From assembly GCA_009778835.1 (NCBI GenBank), contig WRFK01000072.1, positions 1 to 7,424 of the forward strand: a DNA stretch of 7,424 bases. The letters are read 5' to 3'. The translations under genes were made by a program, and so were the position numbers. Shown in pieces: positions 6,827 through 7,424 of this stretch; the stretch's first letter is position 1; each line of letters starts with the position of its first letter. The notes under the pieces are model-generated. The model worked only from the letters and a program-made list of their open reading frames with translations. It searched no databases and was not told the DNA's origin. This stretch comes from Spirochaetaceae bacterium (GTDB lineage Bacteria; Spirochaetota; Spirochaetia; CADAEX01).

Positions 6827-6835
6827 TCCCCCCCC
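6827..6835 (-). promoter_or_regulatory. fliP ribosome-binding region made of a G8 homopolymer
   Basis: On the coding strand, eight consecutive G (6828-6835) and one A precede the fliP ATG. GGGGG can pair with the 16S anti-Shine-Dalgarno CCUCC with a single G-U wobble. This is the only ribosome-binding sequence visible in front of fliP, and it is the only G/C run of such length in an A/T-rich window. A change in run length would change the strength and spacing of the site. Confidence 0.6.
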
Positions 6836-6904
6836 TATAAGAAATTCTAGCTTTCTGTCCTAAAAATAGTATTTGATAAAGTTGCTACCCAATTTTATTT
6901 TAAA
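6836..6904 (-). other. fliO-fliP spacer, the only sizeable gap; weak promoter-like and hairpin signals
   Basis: A/T-rich spacer upstream of the G8 run. On the coding strand a loose sigma70-like pair can be read, TTGGGT (6887-6892) and TACTAT (6866-6871), but it is only 15 bp apart and each box is a poor match. A 5-bp stem, AGAAA with TTTCT (6840-6844 with 6852-6856), lies just upstream of the ribosome-binding region. Neither signal is strong, and no terminator with a T-run follows fliO. Most simply this is transcribed leader sequence within the operon. Confidence 0.35.
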
Positions 6905-7424
6905 CTACATTTTTTTAATGCGACCTCTCTGTTTTTTTAAATAATCAAAAGCAAAGGTTTCATTAAAACTTTTACTCTTTTTTTCTCCTTTTCCCTTTAA
7001 AATCATATTATATAAATACTGCTGAAAGTTGCCTTCAGATGGTTTTTTTGCTTTTTCTTTATGAAGCATGATATTATCAATAGTATCTTTATCTGTTATT
7101 TCAAATAGAGTTGAAATAGCATTATCAGCAGCTCCGATAACCATTATCTGGTTACCTACTTCGACAATGTGCATTGTTTTACCTGTTGCAATAGACTTGC
7201 TTGAAATAATATTTATTAAATCATCTTCTTTAAATTTCTGCGATCCTGCTTTTCTAAGAATAAAGAAAAGGCCATAAATACAGGCTATTACAAAAACAAG
7301 AATCAAAATCATTCTTATAAAATCCCAGAATGAAAAAGCATTTAAATTTCTTTTTATCTGATTATCGTCTTGAGGAAGAGCAGGTGTATTTTCATCTGCT
7401 ATTATTAACTCTGTTTCTTCAGTA
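6905..7424 (-). CDS. fliO: FliO/FliZ family flagellar biosynthesis protein, 5' end outside window
   Basis: Small bitopic membrane protein that assists FliP assembly in the export gate; in spirochaetes the gene at this position is often called fliZ. 172 codons are visible; the frame stays open through base 7424, so the true start lies outside, and the ATG at 7310-7312 is internal (it sits inside the membrane segment, RMILILVFVIACIYG). Visible: an acidic, Glu/Asp/Asn/Gln/Pro-rich outer region (1-28); one membrane helix (about 35-57) followed by a basic stop-transfer (RKAG); then the cytosolic domain with SIATGKTMHIVEVGNQIMVIGAADN, the FliO-type beta core (visible residues about 73-97); and a Lys/Arg-rich tail ending in KKQRGRIKKM. 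FliO proteins are poorly conserved, so the call rests on topology, this core and its position just before fliP. A signal peptide, if any, would be outside the window. Confidence 0.88.
   Translation of the reverse strand, partial: TEETELIIADENTPALPQDDNQIKRNLNAFSFWDFIRMILILVFVIACIYGLFFILRKAGSQKFKEDDLINIISSKSIATGKTMHIVEVGNQIMVIGAADNAISTLFEITDKDTIDNIMLHKEKAKKPSEGNFQQYLYNMILKGKGEKKSKSFNETFAFDYLKKQRGRIKKM

Noticed and set aside
1..7424. Search for a defence system, mobile element, CRISPR array, tRNA or terminator
   Set aside because: All eight genes belong to one flagellar operon; gaps total little more than 120 bp and hold no repeats, clover-leaf or strong hairpin with T-run.

Overview
The window is a tightly packed flagellar export operon read entirely from the minus strand. 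In transcription order (right to left) it contains fliO/fliZ (5' end outside the window), fliP, fliQ, fliR, flhB, flhA, flhF and flhG (3' end outside the window). This order is typical of Spirochaetota, among others. The FlhB head (HLQWFAPEDEGRTEDPTEHK) is, from memory, the style seen in treponemes. DNA is A/T-rich (about one third G+C by eye), with many A/T homopolymers and AT-ending codons. A Treponema-like or other low-GC spirochaete is the best guess, but this is inferred from order and protein style, not from a marker gene.

Layout: 6905-7424 fliO (partial). 6827-6904 is the only real gap (78 bp); it ends in a run of eight G (coding strand) touching the fliP start. 6035-6826 fliP, 5754-6023 fliQ, 4962-5753 fliR, 3724-4965 flhB, 1647-3731 flhA, 510-1628 flhF, 1-489 flhG (N-terminal 163 codons). 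Spacings are 11 bp (fliP-fliQ), 0 bp (fliQ-fliR, TAAATG), 4 bp overlap (fliR-flhB, ATGA), 8 bp overlap (flhB-flhA), 18 bp (flhA-flhF) and 20 bp (flhF-flhG). This fits one mRNA with translational coupling. No stretch over 300 bp lacks a gene, and I see no RNA gene, mobile element, CRISPR array or terminator.

How the genes work together: FliP, FliQ and FliR build the membrane export gate, helped by FliO. FlhB clasps the gate and switches substrate specificity by self-cleavage at NPTH. FlhA forms the nonameric ring that couples export to ion flow and docks cargo. FlhF (SRP-type GTPase) and FlhG (MinD-type ATPase) set flagellar position and number.

This is a known system, not a new one. The points worth a second look are local: the G8 tract that serves as the fliP ribosome-binding region and the A7 tract just after its start codon (possible phase variation); a FlhA in which the Asp equivalent to Salmonella D208 is Asn and the PGKQ signature is lost; a FliP whose Met-Met-Met gate loop reads Met-Ile-Met; a roughly 44-residue N-terminal extension of FlhB; and altered motifs in FlhF (G3) and FlhG (activator motif).
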